Positions 52,203 to 62,272 are shown, counted from the stretch's first letter. The stretch: DNA of 64,000 nt from Streptomyces humicola (GCF_024436035.1 NZ_JANFNG010000004.1:229786-293785), one strand, 5' to 3'. Numbers and translations are program-made. The notes: a model not told the origin generated them from the letters alone.

Positions 52203-54362
52203 TCACGCTGACACGGCCGGCAGCGCAAAGACATGGCCGCCCAGGGTTGCGATGATGCGGCCGGTGGCGTTCGTCAGTTGCCAGACGTCCGTCGGCGGAG
52301 CGGCCGGCTTCGGCGGGCGGAAGTTCCACGTCACCGTGCCGGTCGACCGGTTCAGGGCGTAGATGCCGTCCGTGACTGTGTTGCTTGCCGCGTACACGGC
52401 GTTGTCCGTGACCACGAGGTCGTTGCCGTTGCCGGCGCCTGCGAGATGGGTGGTCCACAGCTGGCGGCCGTCGGAGGCGGACAGGGCGCGCACGCCCGTG
52501 GTGTTGTCGCCGACGTAGACCACGCCGTCGCGGACCGACGGGGCAGAGAGGAAGGAACCGCCGCCCGGCGACGACCATTTCTGGTGGCCCGTGGCGAGGT
52601 CGTAGGCCGTGATCGCCTCGTCCGTGACGAAGACCGTGCCGTCGGCGATCGCCGGGAGGATGGTGTTGCCCTTGCTCGCGAAGGGAACGGACCACAACTC
52701 CCGGCCGTCAGCCGTGTCGCGGACGGTCAGGGCGTTGGTCGCATCGTCCGTGGAGGCGAGGTAGCGGCCGCTCACCGTGCCGAACGCGCCCCCCACCGGG
52801 GTCTTTCCGCTGACCGGGATGCGCCAGCGCTCGCGCTGGCGCGTGGTGTCGATGCTCAGCAGGACGGGGCGGCGGTTGGCCGTTGCGAAGGCGTAGACGG
52901 CGTCGGTGTCGACAGCGACGAACGCGTCGATGCTGGTCAGAGGCGAAGGGCGCGGCCACTGCCATTGTTGGGCACCCGATGTGGGGTCGAGAGCGATGAC
53001 GTTCCCGGTTGTTCCTGTTCCTACCAGCGTGTTCGCACCCGCGAACATCGGGTATGCCTTCCGTCGGCCGTTCTGCGGACCGCCGATTCGTCCCTGACCG
53101 GTCCACACCTGCTTGCCGGTCGTCAGCGACAGCGCGGTCACGTCACGGGTCGGCAGGATCACCGACTGCCCGGCGGCCCAGACGATCTGGTTGTCCGTGT
53201 CCTCGCCGTCGTAGGTCCACAGGGGCGTGGGCTGATGCGATGGCTTGTCGCCGTGCCCATCGCCCTGGACGAACGCCACGGCCGCTCCCGCGCCGCCGAG
53301 CGTCACCACACCGGCCGCTGCGGCGATGGTGAGGAAGCGGCGGCGGGAGGGGGCCGTGGGTGCCACGGTGCGCGGCGCCGTTACGGGCTCGGGCGCAGGC
53401 ACCGGCGCAGGCGTGGGCACGCGCGCGTGGACCGGCGGTACCGACGGGGACGGGGGCGCCGCCATCAGCGGGGCCGTGTCCAGGTCGAGGATGCGCGAGG
53501 CGTGCTGGGCGATGGTGGAGGCGACCGGTCCCGGCAGCCAGCCGCCCCGCAGCACCGACAGCCCGCGGCCGGCGACGCCCTCGGCGATCTGCTGCGGTGT
53601 GGGCCGCTTGCCCGGGTCCTTGGCGAGGCATTCGGCGATCGGTGCCTGAAGCGCCGCGGGGACGGCGCTCAAGTCCGGTTCCTCGTGAACGACTTGGTAG
53701 AGCAACGCGGCAGGGGCGCCCGCACCGAAGGGCATCTCGCCGGACGACGAGTACGCCAGCACCACGCCGAGCGAGAAGACGTCACCCTCCGGTCCGACGA
53801 CCCGTCCCATCGCCTGTTCCGGCGACATGAAGCCGGGCGAGCCGACGACGACGCCCGTGCTGGTGAGCCGTTCGCCGTCGATGGCCCGCGCGATGCCGAA
53901 GTCGATGACGCGCGGCCCGTCCGCCGTGAGCAGCACGTTCGACGGCTTCAGGTCGCGGTGCACAAGGCCCGCTCCGTGAATTCCCCGCAGCGCCTCCGCC
54001 AGGCCGCCGGCCAGCGCCCACACGCTCTCCTCCGGCAGCGGGCCATGCTGCGCGATGACGTCGTCGAGGCCGGGCCCGAGTACGTACGCCGTGGCCAGCC
54101 ACGGCAGCGGACCCTCCGTGTCGGCGTCGACGACCGGTGCGGTGTACGGGCCCGAGACCGCTCGCGCGATCTCCACCTCGTGGCGGAAACGCCGCCGGAA
54201 CTCCGCGTCCTCGGCGAGCTCCGCGCGTACCACCTTCACCGCGACCGTACGACCGCCCGGGCTGCGCGCGAGATAGACGCGGCCCATGCCGCCCGCCCCG
54301 AGCCGTCCGAGCATCCGGTAACCACCGAGGACCTGCGGATCGCCCGACCCCAAAGGCTGCAC
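52203..54362 (-). CDS. Ser/Thr protein kinase with C-terminal PQQ-like beta-propeller
   Basis: 719 aa. The N-terminal Hanks-type kinase (about 12-270) has LGAGGMGRVYLA, the catalytic loop HRDLKPSNVLL, DFGIARAI and GSPGFMSPEQ. A Pro/Ala linker leads to one span (FLTIAAAAGVVTLGGAGAAVAFV, near 345). The outer part is a beta-propeller of PQQ-type blades (SLTTGKQVWTG, DGRELWSVPF, DGRQLWTTHL, TGTVTWNFRPP). Probably senses an extracellular ligand or wall component. Divergent from the EccC/FtsK-like pseudogene; such pairs occur in streptomycete genomes. Confidence 0.93.
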   Translation of the reverse strand: MQPLGSGDPQVLGGYRMLGRLGAGGMGRVYLARSPGGRTVAVKVVRAELAEDAEFRRRFRHEVEIARAVSGPYTAPVVDADTEGPLPWLATAYVLGPGLDDVIAQHGPLPEESVWALAGGLAEALRGIHGAGLVHRDLKPSNVLLTADGPRVIDFGIARAIDGERLTSTGVVVGSPGFMSPEQAMGRVVGPEGDVFSLGVVLAYSSSGEMPFGAGAPAALLYQVVHEEPDLSAVPAALQAPIAECLAKDPGKRPTPQQIAEGVAGRGLSVLRGGWLPGPVASTIAQHASRILDLDTAPLMAAPPSPSVPPVHARVPTPAPVPAPEPVTAPRTVAPTAPSRRRFLTIAAAAGVVTLGGAGAAVAFVQGDGHGDKPSHQPTPLWTYDGEDTDNQIVWAAGQSVILPTRDVTALSLTTGKQVWTGQGRIGGPQNGRRKAYPMFAGANTLVGTGTTGNVIALDPTSGAQQWQWPRPSPLTSIDAFVAVDTDAVYAFATANRRPVLLSIDTTRQRERWRIPVSGKTPVGGAFGTVSGRYLASTDDATNALTVRDTADGRELWSVPFASKGNTILPAIADGTVFVTDEAITAYDLATGHQKWSSPGGGSFLSAPSVRDGVVYVGDNTTGVRALSASDGRQLWTTHLAGAGNGNDLVVTDNAVYAASNTVTDGIYALNRSTGTVTWNFRPPKPAAPPTDVWQLTNATGRIIATLGGHVFALPAVSA

Positions 54363-54540
54363 CCGCAGCCACCCCCGTCCAGCGTTCGACGTACGGCATA
54401 CGCCCGTTCGCGCCCGTTCGGCGCCGGTCGAACCCGAAGCTTAACGGGCCGCTCGAACGCGGTGTCCTCCTGCCGGGCGTGGCGGATATCGTCCGTAGCG
54501 CCGTCCGTATGGACCCCTTCCCTGACCACGGAGGACGATC

Positions 54541-57061
54541 GTGCGCCTGACCTTGACCGTCGTCGACCCGTTCGGCGGTGACCGGGCCGATGTGGTGGTC
54601 GAGGCGGAGGCGGAGACGGCTGTCGGGGAGCTCGCAAAGGAGCTCGAACGGCAGGTCGGGGGCGACGACGGGCGGGTCATCGCGCTGCGGGAGCACGGCG
54701 CGCAGCAGCAGGGCGCACCGAGGACGCCGACCGTCTACGTCGACGGGTTCGCCGTCGATCCGTCCCGTACCGTCACCGACTCGCCGCTGCGCGAGGGCGC
54801 CGTCGTCAGTCTCCACGATCCGGCCGGCTGCCTGGGCGGAGAGCCCACGGGGGCGGTGGAGATCAGGGTCGTCGGCGGGCCGGATGCCGGGGCGGTGCAC
54901 CGGCTCGGCGTCGGACGGGTGGAGATCGGCCGCGGTGCGACGGTACGGATCCGCATCGACGACCCGGAGATGGCCGAGCGGGCCGCCGCCGTCGCCATCG
55001 GGATGGACGGGAGCTGCCGGGTCACCATCGGCACCCGGACCACGGACTGGCGGCTCGGAACCCAGCTGGCGCTGGGCAACTCGCTGCTCGAACTCTGCCG
55101 TTACGCGCCGCCGAACGCCGCGCTCCTCGGACGTGATCGACGCACCCGACGCCGGGCGCATCGCCAAGTCCACACCCGGCCGGGCGTATGTACGGCTCGG
55201 GCACGCCTCCCTCGTACCGTTCCAGGCGGGGCGCGTCGGCGGGCGGCATCCCGGGACGGCCACGGCCGGCCCCCCGCGCCCGCCGTGGTCCGCACCGGTC
55301 GACTGGCAGGGGCTCGGGCGCCCACAGGCGCGCCGCCCGGCGAACGCGCAGGCGTCCCAGGGCGACGACGAGATCACCGACTTGATGGTGCTAGTGGAGG
55401 CCGTGCGGGCAGCGAACGACCGGCTCGCCGTGCCCGCACAGCACAGCCCGTGGCTGCCGCCGCTGCCCGAGACGCTGGTGCTGGACGAGCTGGAGGAGCT
55501 GGAGGAGCTGGAGCAGCCGGCGGAGCCGGGCGGGATGCCCGTGGCGCCGTACGGTGTCGAGGACCTGCCGGCACAGCAGGCACGGCGCACCGCGGCGATC
55601 GATTTCGCGGCCTTCGGTCATCTGCTGGCCGCGGGCGCACCGCGTTCGGGCCGCTCGCAGTTGCTACGCACCATCGCCGGCTCACTCGCGCTCACGCACA
55701 GCACCGCTGATGTGCACCTGTACGGGATCGACTGCGGTAACGGCGCGCTGGCCGCGCTGACGCGGCTGCCGCATTGCGGCGCGGTGGTCTCCCGGGCGCA
55801 GACGGAGCGCGCGGTCCGGTTGATCGCGCGCCTGACACAAGAGATGACACGGCGTCACGAACTGCTTGCGGCCGACGGGTGTGCGGACATCGGGGAGCAG
55901 CGGGCATCAGCTGCGCCCGGCGACCGACTGCCGCACATCGTGGTGGTGCTCGACCGGTGGGAGAGCTGGCTGGCGGGGCTCGGCGAGGTGGACGGCGGGC
56001 AGCTGACGGACAATCTGTTCGCGATGGTGCGGGAGGGCGCGAGCGTCGGCGTGCACCTGGTGATCACAGGGGACCGCACCCTGCTGACGGGCCGGATCTC
56101 CGCGCTGACGGAGGACAAGATCGCCTTTCGACTGGCCGACCGTTCGGACGCCTCGATGATCGGGATCAATCCGCGCAAGTTGCCGGATGAGATCCCGGCC
56201 GGGCGGGCGTACCGCAACGAGACCGGCATCGAGGTGCAGATCGCACTGCTGGACACGGATCCGGGCGGGCAGGCGCAGGCCGCCGCCCTCACCTCGATCG
56301 GGGAGCGGGCAAGAGAGCGGGACGCGTCGCTGTCGCGCGAACAACGGCCGTTCCGCGTCGATGTGCTGCCGTCACGGCTGAGCTTCGAGGATGCGTGGCG
56401 GATGCGCGATCCGCAGGGGCCGGCGGGAGCGTCGCGGCTGTGGGGCCTTGCCGGCGTCGGTGGCGACGAACTCACCGCGTACGGGCCGGACCTGGCGGAC
56501 GGGCTGCCCGCCTTCGTGATCGGCGGACCGTCGAAGTCCGGGCGCTCGACGGCCCTGCTGACGCTCGCCCGCTCCCTTTTCGCCCAGGGCACGCGCCTGG
56601 TGGTGGCCGCGCCGAGGCCGTCACCGCTGCGGAGGCTCGCCGAACACCACGACGTGCTGCGGCTGTTCACCGGCGAGGACATCCCGGCCGACGGGCTGAC
56701 CGAGGCGCTGGAGAGGGCGGGCGGCGAGCCCGTGGCCGTCATCGTCGACGACGCGGAGCTGCTGCGCGACTGCGATGCCTCGCCCGTACTGCGCGAGATC
56801 ATCGCGCGCGGCAGCGAATCGGCGCATGCGCTGGTGTTCGCCGGGGACGAGGAGGACATCTGCTCCGGCTTCGCCGGCTGGCAGGTCGACGCCAAGCGGG
56901 CGCGGCGCGGGATGGTGCTGTCTCCTCAATCGACGATGAGCGGCGACCTGATCGGCGTGCGGCTGCCGCGCAGCGCGGTGGGCAGCGGTCCCACGCCGGG
57001 CCGCGCGCTGCTTCACCTCGGCGACGGCGAACTGCTCACGGTCACGGTGCCGATGGCGTGA
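54541..57061 (+). pseudogene. EccC/FtsK-SpoIIIE-like ATPase with out-of-frame internal deletion
   Basis: The first frame (54541 to about 55125) encodes a ubiquitin-like start (MRLTLTVVDPFGGDRADVVV) and an FHA-like domain ending in LALGNSLLELCRYAPPNAAL. The second frame (from about 55125 to 57061) starts abruptly in SSDVIDAPDAGRIAKSTPGRAYVR, the end of the first FtsK ATPase domain, and goes on with two more ATPase modules (P-loops GAPRSGRSQLL and GGPSKSGRSTALL). The membrane spans and the core of ATPase domain 1, several hundred residues in intact relatives, are missing, and the junction changes frame. This is a deletion, not a simple sequencing slip. The 3-prime part could still be made from an internal start. 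A type VII-secretion-like role is expected for the intact protein. Confidence 0.87.
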
Positions 57062-57973
57062 GGACCTCCGCCAGGAAGGAGTCCACCGCGGACTGCCAGG
57101 CGGCCGGCTGGTCCCAGGGGACGTGATGGCCTGCGTCCGCGATCTCGGCGTAGCTGCCGTGCGGCAGGACGCGGACCATCTCCTGGGCCTCGGCGCGGCC
57201 GAGTTCGCCGTCCCAGCCCCTGACGACCAGCGTCGGGCAGCGGACGTGCGCCAACTCCTCCCAATGCGCGTCCGGGATCCACGGCTCACGGGAGCTGAGC
57301 ATGTGGGCGAAGGAGAACAACGGCCACCAGCCGTCGTCGCGCTCCTCCATCACCTCGGCGAAGAATGCGCCACGGGCGGGACGCGGGCGCTCCAGCGTCG
57401 GATCGTCGGACCCGAACCACTTGCCGACGTCGGCGAGGGTCGCGAACGGCAGCGGCCAGGATGCGAACCACTCCTCGCCTCGCCGAGTGCGGAGGCACGC
57501 ATGTCGCAGATGACGAGGGCGCGCACGAGATCGGGGCGGCGGGCGGCGAGCTGCCAAGCGGTGAGGGCGCCCATGGAGTGGCCGATGACGACGGCCGGGG
57601 CGAGGCCGAGCTGTTCGATCGCGGCAGCGGCGTCGGCGATGTACGCCTCGCGGCTGTAGGGGCCGTCGGGGTGGTCGGAGCGGCCGTGGCCGCGCTGGTC
57701 GAGGGCGACGGGACGGTAGCGGGCGGCGAGCGCGCGGGCCGTGGCGGCCCAGTGCGAGGCACGGCCCATCAGGCCGTGGAGGAGCAGGACCGCGGTGCGC
57801 GTCTCGCCGTACTCGCTGAACTCGTCGTCGCCGAAGAGCGCCATGATGCCGTCCACTGCGCAGGCATCGGCATCGGTGCGCTCGGCGTGCTCGTCGCGCG
57901 GCTTGTGCTGGTCGGTGTAGTCCCAGGCGGCGAGCTGCACGCCGCCTGCTCCGGTCACGTCGATTCGCCGCAT
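57042..57973 (-). pseudogene. Alpha/beta hydrolase, frameshifted
   Basis: One alpha/beta hydrolase is split over two frames. The first (from ATG 57973, MRRIDVTGAGGVQLAAWDY) has LLHGLMGRASHW (oxyanion), DQRGHGRSDHP and nucleophile elbow GHSMGALTAWQ, ending at MRASALGEA. The second resumes EEWFASWPLPFATLADVGKWFG and has the acid (RGWDGELGR) and the His (ADAGHHVPWDQP). One missing base near 57478-57482 explains the shift. Mutation or sequencing error cannot be told apart here. The 3-prime end overlaps the ATPase pseudogene by 20 bp. Confidence 0.82.
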
Positions 57974-58215
57974 GGGGCACCCCCGGGCTCCACCTGCCCG
58001 GCCGGACGGCCGAACAACGACACGATATCGAACGTCCATTCTAAAGAGTCGGGCCCGCGCACAACATCGCTCTTTCGAGTGATGGCGCTCAAGTGTGGTC
58101 CGGGCCTGCCGAGGGGAGAGTTCAGGCGGGAGGGACAAAGTCCCCCAAGGCGAGGGGAAGGACCCGGGGAGCTCGGGGTTCCGGGTACGGCGCCCGGGGG
58201 ACGGAAGGGGAGGAA

Positions 58216-58245
58216 GGGCCCCGGCACCATGCGGTGCCGGGGCCC
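58216..58245. terminator. Terminator hairpin after the DtxR-type regulator gene
   Basis: A perfect 13-bp stem, GGGCCCCGGCACC with GGTGCCGGGGCCC, closes on ATGC. It lies 54 bp beyond the DtxR-family stop in its direction of transcription. The rest of the 325-bp gap (57974-58298) shows nothing else. Confidence 0.85.
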
Positions 58246-58298
58246 CTCTCCGTTCAGGCGTGGTGATGGACGCGTGGTGGTGGTGCGGACGCCGGACG

Positions 58299-59000
58299 TC
58301 AGGCCTTGGCGACGAAGACATGGCTCGCGACATCCTGCGTGAGCTCGGCTGCCTCGCCGCCACTGCCCACCAGCACACCACCCGCCGCGCTCGACACACT
58401 GACCACGGCGCCCGGCTGCACACCGGCCCGCCGCAGTGTGTACATCAGCTGCGCGTCGGTCTGGATCGGCTCGCCGATCCTGCGGATCACCACGTTCTTC
58501 GACTCGGAGCCGCAGTCGGGGGCCAGCTCGGCGAGGCTGACCGTGCCCTCGTCGAGGAACGGGTCGGCCCCCGCCTTCTGGCCCAGCTCCTCCAGGCCCG
58601 GGATCGGGTTCCCGTACGGCGACTCGGTGGGGTGACGCAGCAGCTCCAGCACCCGCCGCTCCACCGCCTCGCTCATCACGTGCTCCCAGCGGCAGGCCTC
58701 CGCGTGCACCTGCTCCCACTCCAGGCCGATCACGTCGACAAGCAGGCACTCGGCGAGCCGGTGCTTGCGCATGACGCGCGTGGCCAGCCGCCGCCCCTCG
58801 TCGGTGAGCTCCAGGTGGCGGTCGCCCGCCACCTCCACCAGACCGTCGCGCTCCATCCGCGCCACCGTCTGGCTCACCGTCGGCCCGCTCTGGTCGAGCC
58901 GCTCGGCGATGCGGGCGCGCATGGGGACCACACCCTCTTCTTCGAGCTCGAGGATGGTGCGGAGATACATCTCCGTCGTATCGATGAGGTGTCCGGACAT
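58299..59000 (-). CDS. DtxR/IdeR-family metal-dependent regulator
   Basis: 233 aa: HTH (ARIAERLDQSGPTVSQTVARMERDGLV), metal-binding/dimer domain with HRLAECLLVDVIGLEWEQVHAEACRWEHVMSE (the His, Glu, Cys and Glu-His ligands of DtxR are in place) and a C-terminal SH3-like domain (IGEPIQTDAQLMYTLRRAGVQPGAVVSV). It binds DNA with Fe(II) and represses iron uptake. Probably the DmdR1/IdeR orthologue. Confidence 0.93.
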   Translation of the reverse strand: MSGHLIDTTEMYLRTILELEEEGVVPMRARIAERLDQSGPTVSQTVARMERDGLVEVAGDRHLELTDEGRRLATRVMRKHRLAECLLVDVIGLEWEQVHAEACRWEHVMSEAVERRVLELLRHPTESPYGNPIPGLEELGQKAGADPFLDEGTVSLAELAPDCGSESKNVVIRRIGEPIQTDAQLMYTLRRAGVQPGAVVSVSSAAGGVLVGSGGEAAELTQDVASHVFVAKA

Positions 59001-59151
59001 CTATGCCCCTCACTAGCTCGTGCGTGGCCCTGCTACCAATTCTGACGCATGGCACCGACAAGACGGCCCCATGCCGTGTTGACAGTCCGCAGCGCCAGGC
59101 TTCACCGTGATCGGCAACAATTCGACCGGGAGCGGCCGTCCGGAGGCCCAC

Positions 59152-59943
59152 ATGGCACACGTTGGCACGGCGACATCAGCCGTCGGCGGGGCGGGTCGCG
59201 ATCTCGCCGGGCAGTACCTCGACGCGGCCATCGGCCTACTGGAACGGGTACGGGACGAGGAGGCCGGCGCCGTCACCGAGGCCGGCCGGCTGATCGCGGA
59301 CACCGTCGAGGCGGGCGGGCGGATCTTCGTCTTCGGGGCAGGGCACTCCTCCCTGCCCGCCCAGGACATCGTCTACCGGGCGGGCGGCCTCGCCCTCGTC
59401 AACCTGCTCGCCGTTCCCGGCACCGTCGGCGTGGACGTCATGCCCGCCACCCTCGGCAGCGCGCTCGAACGCGTCGACGGCCTCGCGGCAGCCGTCCTCG
59501 ACACCAGCCCGGCCCGCGCGGGCGACGTGCTGATCGTCATCTCGCTCTCCGGACGCAACGCGCTGTCCGTCGAGATGGCGATCAACGCTCGCGCCCTCGG
59601 CCTGAAGGTGATCGGCGTGACCTCGCTCGCCTATCCGCAGGCGACGAAATCGCGCCACTCCTCCGGCACGTATCTGAAGGACCACTGCGACGTCGTGCTC
59701 GACAACAAGATCGCCGTCGGCGACGCGGAGCTGGCCACCGACGACATCCCGGCCCCCTTCGCCCCCGCCTCCACAGTCGTGACCTGCGCACTGGTACAGG
59801 CGGTCGTGGCGACGGCGGTCGGCGCGCTCGCCGGCCGCGGGATCACGCCCCCGCTGCTGCGCTCCGGCAACGTCGACGGCGGTCACGAGTGGAACGGGCG
59901 GATCATGGCCGAATACCGCGACCGGATCTTCTACCGGTCCTGA
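59152..59943 (+). CDS. SIS-domain sugar phosphate isomerase-like protein (UPF0309 type)
   Basis: 263 aa SIS domain: GGRIFVFGAGHSSLPAQDIVYRAGGLA binds the sugar phosphate, then VLIVISLSGRNALSVEMAINARALGLKVIGVTSL. ATG 59152 has GGAGG 6 bp upstream, better than GTG 59107. Likely an N-acetylglucosamine/muramic-acid phosphate type enzyme or regulator. It is divergent from the DtxR gene, which I believe is also the order in S. coelicolor (SCO4393/4394). Confidence 0.88.
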   Translation: MAHVGTATSAVGGAGRDLAGQYLDAAIGLLERVRDEEAGAVTEAGRLIADTVEAGGRIFVFGAGHSSLPAQDIVYRAGGLALVNLLAVPGTVGVDVMPATLGSALERVDGLAAAVLDTSPARAGDVLIVISLSGRNALSVEMAINARALGLKVIGVTSLAYPQATKSRHSSGTYLKDHCDVVLDNKIAVGDAELATDDIPAPFAPASTVVTCALVQAVVATAVGALAGRGITPPLLRSGNVDGGHEWNGRIMAEYRDRIFYRS

Positions 59944-61289
59944 ACCGGCCCGGCGAGGTCGAGCGCCGCCGCGACCCGGGCGGCCACGTCCTCCGCGTAC
60001 GCCGCATCACCCGCGTCGAACGGCTGGCGGGAGGCCCCCCTCAGGAACGTCACGACGCCGAGCGTCCGCGCCCGGCTGCGCAGCACCGAGCACAACCCGT
60101 GCACCGTCCCCTCCGGCCAGCACCACTCCTCCACCTCCGCAGGCCCCAGCTGCGAGGCCCGCACCGAACCGGTGCGCCCCAGCGCCTGCAGCGCCGGGTG
60201 CCCCTTCTCGTACCGCACCGGTATCCCGGCCGCCGCCGAGTCCGCCGGCAGACAGGGTCCCGACCCGGCCGCCGGCGTGCCCGCGGCCCGTACGAGCCTG
60301 CCGCCCGCCTCCACCACATCGAGCAGCGCGTGATCGGCGAAGCCGGGAAGCGCGAAATCCAGGTAGCAGGTGGCCGCCTCCATCGGCTCCTCGCACTCGA
60401 TCGCCGCCCGCGCCGCGCGCCGCAGCTGCGTGATGCGGAAACGCTGCCGCGCCGCCTCCTGCTCGGCGGCCTTGGTGTCGGTGATGTCGTGGAAGAGCCA
60501 GCCGACGCCGAGCGGCACCGGCTCCTCTCCCAGCGGCGACCCCAGGCGTACGAAGCCGCTGCGCAAGCACAGCCGCCGCGCCTCGGGATCGGCGCGGGGC
60601 GTGAGCCACAGGTCGACGGCGGCGGGCGGGGTGCCCTCGGCGAGCACGTGATGGAGCACGTTCTCCAGCTCCTCCACCCCCTGCGCCAGCACCTCGCCGA
60701 GCGGGCGGCCGAGCATCGTGTCGCGGCCGGTGCCCAGCGCGCGGGCCGCGTGGCCGTTGACCACGGCGGGCCGCAGATCGGCGTCGATGAGGACGACGCC
60801 CCAGGAGGCCTCCTGGAAGAGCGCGTCGCTGAGCGCGATCGAACGCTCCAGATCGATCTGGGCGTGCACCTCGGAGAACGCGCAGTAGACGCCGACCGGC
60901 GCACCGTCGAGGGCGTGCACGGCGCATGTCTGGGCGCGCACCAGCACCCGGTGGCCGTCCTTGGTAAGCAGCGCGAACTCGTGCACCTGCCTCCCCGGGC
61001 GCCGCATCACCCCCAGCAGCCTGGTCATCAGCTCGTCGGCATCGGCGGCCCGCACGGCCCAGCCGGCGAGGCCGTGCCGGCCCACGGCGTCCTCGGCGGT
61101 CCAGCCGAGGACTCGGGCGGCCTCCGCGTTCCAGTGGGTGACGACGCCATCGCTGTCGAACGCGCACAAAGCGGCGTCCATGCTGTCGAGGAGGGCGGCG
61201 AGGAGCTGCTCGTCGCCGCCGCTCAGCGGCTGCGCGTCGGGAGGCTGCACATTTACCCATTCAACTCCGCTGTGACGCAGCACACACAC
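59931..61289 (-). CDS. PAS-PAS-GAF sensory protein
   Basis: About 452 aa: a first PAS (LDSMDAALCAFDSDGVVTHWNAEAARVLGW), a second PAS (ASWGVVLIDADLRPAVVNGHAARALG, then FHDITDTKAAEQEAARQRF) and a GAF-like C-terminal part (SVRASQLGPAEVEEWCWPEGTVHGLCSVLRSRARTLGVVTFLRG). No kinase, GGDEF or phosphatase domain follows, so it needs a partner or is truncated in family terms. Starts GTG 61289, 61283 or 61250 are possible. An RNA terminator-like hairpin precedes it. Confidence 0.85.
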   Translation of the reverse strand: MCVLRHSGVEWVNVQPPDAQPLSGGDEQLLAALLDSMDAALCAFDSDGVVTHWNAEAARVLGWTAEDAVGRHGLAGWAVRAADADELMTRLLGVMRRPGRQVHEFALLTKDGHRVLVRAQTCAVHALDGAPVGVYCAFSEVHAQIDLERSIALSDALFQEASWGVVLIDADLRPAVVNGHAARALGTGRDTMLGRPLGEVLAQGVEELENVLHHVLAEGTPPAAVDLWLTPRADPEARRLCLRSGFVRLGSPLGEEPVPLGVGWLFHDITDTKAAEQEAARQRFRITQLRRAARAAIECEEPMEAATCYLDFALPGFADHALLDVVEAGGRLVRAAGTPAAGSGPCLPADSAAAGIPVRYEKGHPALQALGRTGSVRASQLGPAEVEEWCWPEGTVHGLCSVLRSRARTLGVVTFLRGASRQPFDAGDAAYAEDVAARVAAALDLAGPVQDR

Positions 61290-61296
61290 GCTTCAC

Positions 61297-61320
61297 GAAA
61301 ATCGCTTGTCCCAAAGCGAT
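61297..61320 (-). terminator. Terminator-like hairpin before the PAS-GAF gene
   Basis: On the minus strand ATCGCTT pairs perfectly with AAGCGAT over the loop TGGGAC and is followed by TTT. It lies 8 bp before the GTG at 61289, so it could terminate a pdxH-side transcript or act as an attenuator for the PAS-GAF gene. Confidence 0.5.
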
Positions 61321-61354
61321 CGGGTTCTTACTGTTGCGAGTACACGGAGAGGAG

Positions 61355-61420
61355 GTGGTCCGAAGAATGAATGCTTATCGGACGCGTGAGGTGACTGCGG
61401 GCTAGCGCCGCAGACCTCGC
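61355..61420 (+). other. Short ORF of 12-16 codons within stacked hairpins
   Basis: A GGAGAGGAGG stretch precedes ATG 61367 and GTG 61355, both in frame; the ORF ends TAG 61403-61405 (MNAYRTREVTAG). GTCCGA (61358-61363) pairs with TCGGAC (61378-61383), placing the ATG in the loop. GAGGT-GA-CTGCGG pairs with CCGCAG-ACCTC (61388-61418), covering the stop codon. It looks like a leader peptide or a small regulatory RNA, but no plus-strand gene follows for over 1 kb. Confidence 0.4.
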
Positions 61421-61466
61421 CTGCGACGCGATCTGCGCAGCGCGGGCCTAATCCAACGAAGTCACC

Positions 61467-61560
61467 CGACCCGTGGGCTACCGGCATCGTCCGGCCGGTC
61501 CTGGAGCTTCGCCGCCGCGCAAGCGGCTGGTGTCAGTTCCAGGCGGCAGCCCACGGGTCG
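61467..61560. ncRNA. Structured RNA candidate, three-helix junction
   Basis: Outer stem of 13 bp: CGACCCGTGGGCT (61467-61479) with AGCCCACGGGTCG (61548-61560). Inside are ACCGGC/GCCGGT (61480-61499) and CCTGGA/TCCAGG (61500-61543), the latter holding an inner GCCGC/GCGGC hairpin (61511-61527). The helices stack with no unpaired bases between the first three parts, as in a junction. It lies 25 bp past pdxH on the minus strand. I do not recognise a known riboswitch or ncRNA family. Confidence 0.5.
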
Positions 61561-61585
61561 TCTGCGTTCGTGTCCACGTTCGTGC

Positions 61586-62272
61586 TCAGGGGCACAGGCG
61601 CTGCAGGGTCCACCCCTCACCCTTACGGGTGTAGTAGAGCCGGTCGTGCAGCCGGTTCTCCCGGCCCTGCCAGAACTCCACGGTCTCCGCCTCGACCCGG
61701 AACCCGCCCCAGAACGGCGGTGCCGGCACCGCCTCGCCCTCCGGATACCGCGCGGCCAACTCCTCGTACCGCTGCTCCAGCTCCGCCCGCGACCCGATCG
61801 GCGCCGACTGTTCGCTCGCCCATGCGCCGAGCTGCGAGCCGTGCGGACGGCTGCGGAAGTAGGCGACCGTCTCGTCGCGCCCGACGCGGGTGACCGCGCC
61901 GCCGATGATGACCTGCCGTGCGATCCCGTGCCATGGGAAGAGCAGCGAGGCGTACGGGTTGACCGCGAGGTCGCGGCCCTTGCGCGATTCGTAGTTGGTG
62001 TAGAAGACGAAGCCACGGTGGTCGTAGCTCTTGAGCAGCACCGTGCGCGAGCTGGGGCGGCCCGCGCGGTCCGCCGTCGAGACGACCATCGCGTTCGGCT
62101 CCATCATCCCGCTGCGCGCCGCGTCGGCGAACCAGCGGGCGAACTGCTCGTACGGATCATCGGCTACGTCCGATTCATCCAGTCCGGCCGCGCGGTAGTG
62201 CGCACGCATGGCCGCGGGATCAGGGTGAATGTGGCGGATCTGATGGTCACTCTCGCGGCGGGGCACTCGCAC
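61586..62272 (-). CDS. pdxH: Pyridoxamine/pyridoxine 5-phosphate oxidase
   Basis: 228-aa FMN enzyme making pyridoxal phosphate: [58 protein letters not shown] (FMN binding), [38 protein letters not shown] and the C-terminal signature [16 protein letters not shown] with the active-site Arg/His. Complete and of normal length. Divergent from the citrate synthase gene. Confidence 0.96.
   Translation of the reverse strand: MRVPRRESDHQIRHIHPDPAAMRAHYRAAGLDESDVADDPYEQFARWFADAARSGMMEPNAMVVSTADRAGRPSSRTVLLKSYDHRGFVFYTNYESRKGRDLAVNPYASLLFPWHGIARQVIIGGAVTRVGRDETVAYFRSRPHGSQLGAWASEQSAPIGSRAELEQRYEELAARYPEGEAVPAPPFWGGFRVEAETVEFWQGRENRLHDRLYYTRKGEGWTLQRLCP

Noticed and set aside
59107..59151. GTG 59107 as the SIS-protein start
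   Set aside because: ATG 59152 has GGAGG at proper distance and the extra 15 residues show no family similarity.
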